The position numbers and the translations under genes are program-made. From contig NZ_JBASXK010000153.1 in NCBI RefSeq assembly GCF_049276915.1, positions 1-23,873 on the forward strand: a stretch of DNA of 23,873 nucleotides. Reading direction: 5' to 3'. The notes beneath the pieces are model-generated. The model was not told the DNA's origin. It ran no database searches and saw only the letters and a list, made by a program, of their open reading frames with translations. Source of the stretch: Aestuariivita sp049276915. Its GTDB lineage: Bacteria > Pseudomonadota > Alphaproteobacteria > Rhodobacterales > Rhodobacteraceae. Positions 23,257-23,873 of this stretch are shown here, piece by piece (the stretch's first letter is position 1; each line of letters starts with the position of its first letter).

Positions 23257-23268
23257 CCGCTTTAGCGG
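23257..23268. promoter_or_regulatory. Inverted repeat in the metG upstream region
   Basis: CCGCT-TT-AGCGG sits in the 72-base gap between the MFS gene and metG, about 36 bases before the metG start. It could be a small hairpin in the 5' leader or an operator. On the minus strand TTGGCA (23281-23276) lies just upstream and could be a -35 box. Weak evidence. Confidence 0.25.
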
Positions 23269-23293
23269 ATTGCCTGCCAAGTGACCAGACGGC

Positions 23294-23873
23294 TCAGGGT
23301 GTGTCGTCGCGATCCTTGCGCTCGCGCTGCGCGCCCATGAGCCGCCCGATGATAAAGCTGGTGCGGGGCGCATAGACGAAACTGGTGCGTTCCCTGCGCG
23401 TGGGGCGCGCGCGCATCCGGGTCAGCCCGAAGATCACCAGCACAACATGTCCAACCGAAATCAGCGCGAACAGGGCTGCCGGACCATAGGCCTCGATCAG
23501 TACCGAGGCCACATAGGGCGCTGCAATCGCGCCAGCGGCAAACCAGAACATCAGCGCTGCCGAGAGTTCGACACGCTCATGGCTTTCGGCAAAATCATGG
23601 GCATGGGCGGCGGCGACCGAATAGATCGGGAAACTGGTAAAGCCGAATAACCCGGCTGCCAGCATGACTCCGGTGGTGCCAAGGTTCTGGGTGGCCACCG
23701 TGACGCCGCAACTCATTACGGCTGCCACCGAGAGCCAGATCAGCACCCAGCGCCGGTCGTATTTGTCCGCAAGCCAGCCAACGGGATATTGCGCGATCGC
23801 CCCGCCCAGCACGAATGCGGCCAGGAACCAGGCGATCTGATCCACGCTCAGCCCGACCTCCTGACCATAGAGC
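23294..23873 (-). CDS. MFS transporter, 3' part only (cut by window end)
   Basis: About 192 codons are visible, continuing in frame to the last base of the window, so the start lies outside. LYGQEVGLSVDQIAWFLAAFVLGGAIAQYPVGWLADKYDRR is the hallmark loop 2-3 motif repeated before TM9 in the major facilitator superfamily, so this is the second six-helix half. About five to six hydrophobic helices can be read, ending in a basic cytoplasmic tail (TRRERTSFVYAPRTSF, then GAQRERKDRDDTP). The style resembles the YcaD/UhpC-like sugar or small-solute MFS group of alphaproteobacteria. The substrate is unknown. It is upstream of metG on the same strand with a 72-base gap. Confidence 0.88.
   Translation of the reverse strand, partial: LYGQEVGLSVDQIAWFLAAFVLGGAIAQYPVGWLADKYDRRWVLIWLSVAAVMSCGVTVATQNLGTTGVMLAAGLFGFTSFPIYSVAAAHAHDFAESHERVELSAALMFWFAAGAIAAPYVASVLIEAYGPAALFALISVGHVVLVIFGLTRMRARPTRRERTSFVYAPRTSFIIGRLMGAQRERKDRDDTP

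Overview
The window looks like chromosomal DNA from a marine alphaproteobacterium of the Roseobacter group (Rhodobacteraceae/Roseobacteraceae). It is GC-rich, with tightly packed genes and long spurious antisense ORFs. The set of housekeeping genes (valS, metG, metF next to metR, an inositol monophosphatase, a rhomboid protease) and the house style of the proteins (GcvA-type LysR, form-II CoxL-like hydroxylase, serine-glyoxylate-type aminotransferase) fit that group. This assignment comes from protein character, not from a marker-gene tree. I saw no prophage, CRISPR array, transposase or rRNA.

Layout. 1-2.8 kb: a class-V aminotransferase (+), a tiny membrane protein and a HisC-like aminotransferase (both -). 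2.9-4.9 kb: a membrane-anchored strictosidine-synthase-like beta-propeller protein and a crotonase (+), ending at two back-to-back terminator hairpins shared with valS. 4.9-8.0 kb: valS (-). 8.04-8.35 kb: the only gene-free stretch above 300 bases. It holds a 194-bp structured element bounded by a perfect 23-bp inverted repeat. 8.35-9.85 kb (-): a translationally coupled pair, a PhyH-type Fe(II)/2-oxoglutarate dioxygenase followed by an HD-domain protein with a PhnZ-like metal-ligand pattern. 9.93-10.8 kb (+): a divergent LysR regulator preceded by a near-perfect 23-bp palindrome. 10.9-14.2 kb (+): an orphan molybdopterin hydroxylase large subunit overlapping a DUF2235 (Tle1-like) hydrolase. 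14.2-17.4 kb: a secreted SH3-like protein, a PaaI-type thioesterase and metF (all -), with divergent metR (+). 17.5-19.7 kb: inositol monophosphatase (+), rhomboid protease (-) and a periplasmic TPR protein (+). 19.75 kb: tRNA-Leu(UAA). 19.9-23.9 kb (all -): an Ldh-family dehydrogenase, a flavodoxin-like protein, metG, and the 3' part of an MFS transporter cut by the window end.

How the genes work together. The best candidate for an undescribed system is the divergent locus at about 8.35-10.8 kb. A PhyH dioxygenase plus an HD-type di-iron oxygenase is the arrangement of PhnY-PhnZ (2-aminoethylphosphonate catabolism) and, by function, TmpA-TmpB. A first enzyme hydroxylates and the second cleaves. 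Here the HD protein keeps the likely di-iron ligands but not the Tyr/Glu pair that PhnZ uses in substrate recognition, so the substrate is probably different. The divergent LysR gene, with a palindromic T-N11-A site in the shared promoter, is its likely regulator. The orphan CoxL-like hydroxylase behind the LysR gene may or may not belong. metF-metR is the usual divergent methionine/one-carbon arrangement. metG and the flavodoxin gene form a tight pair.
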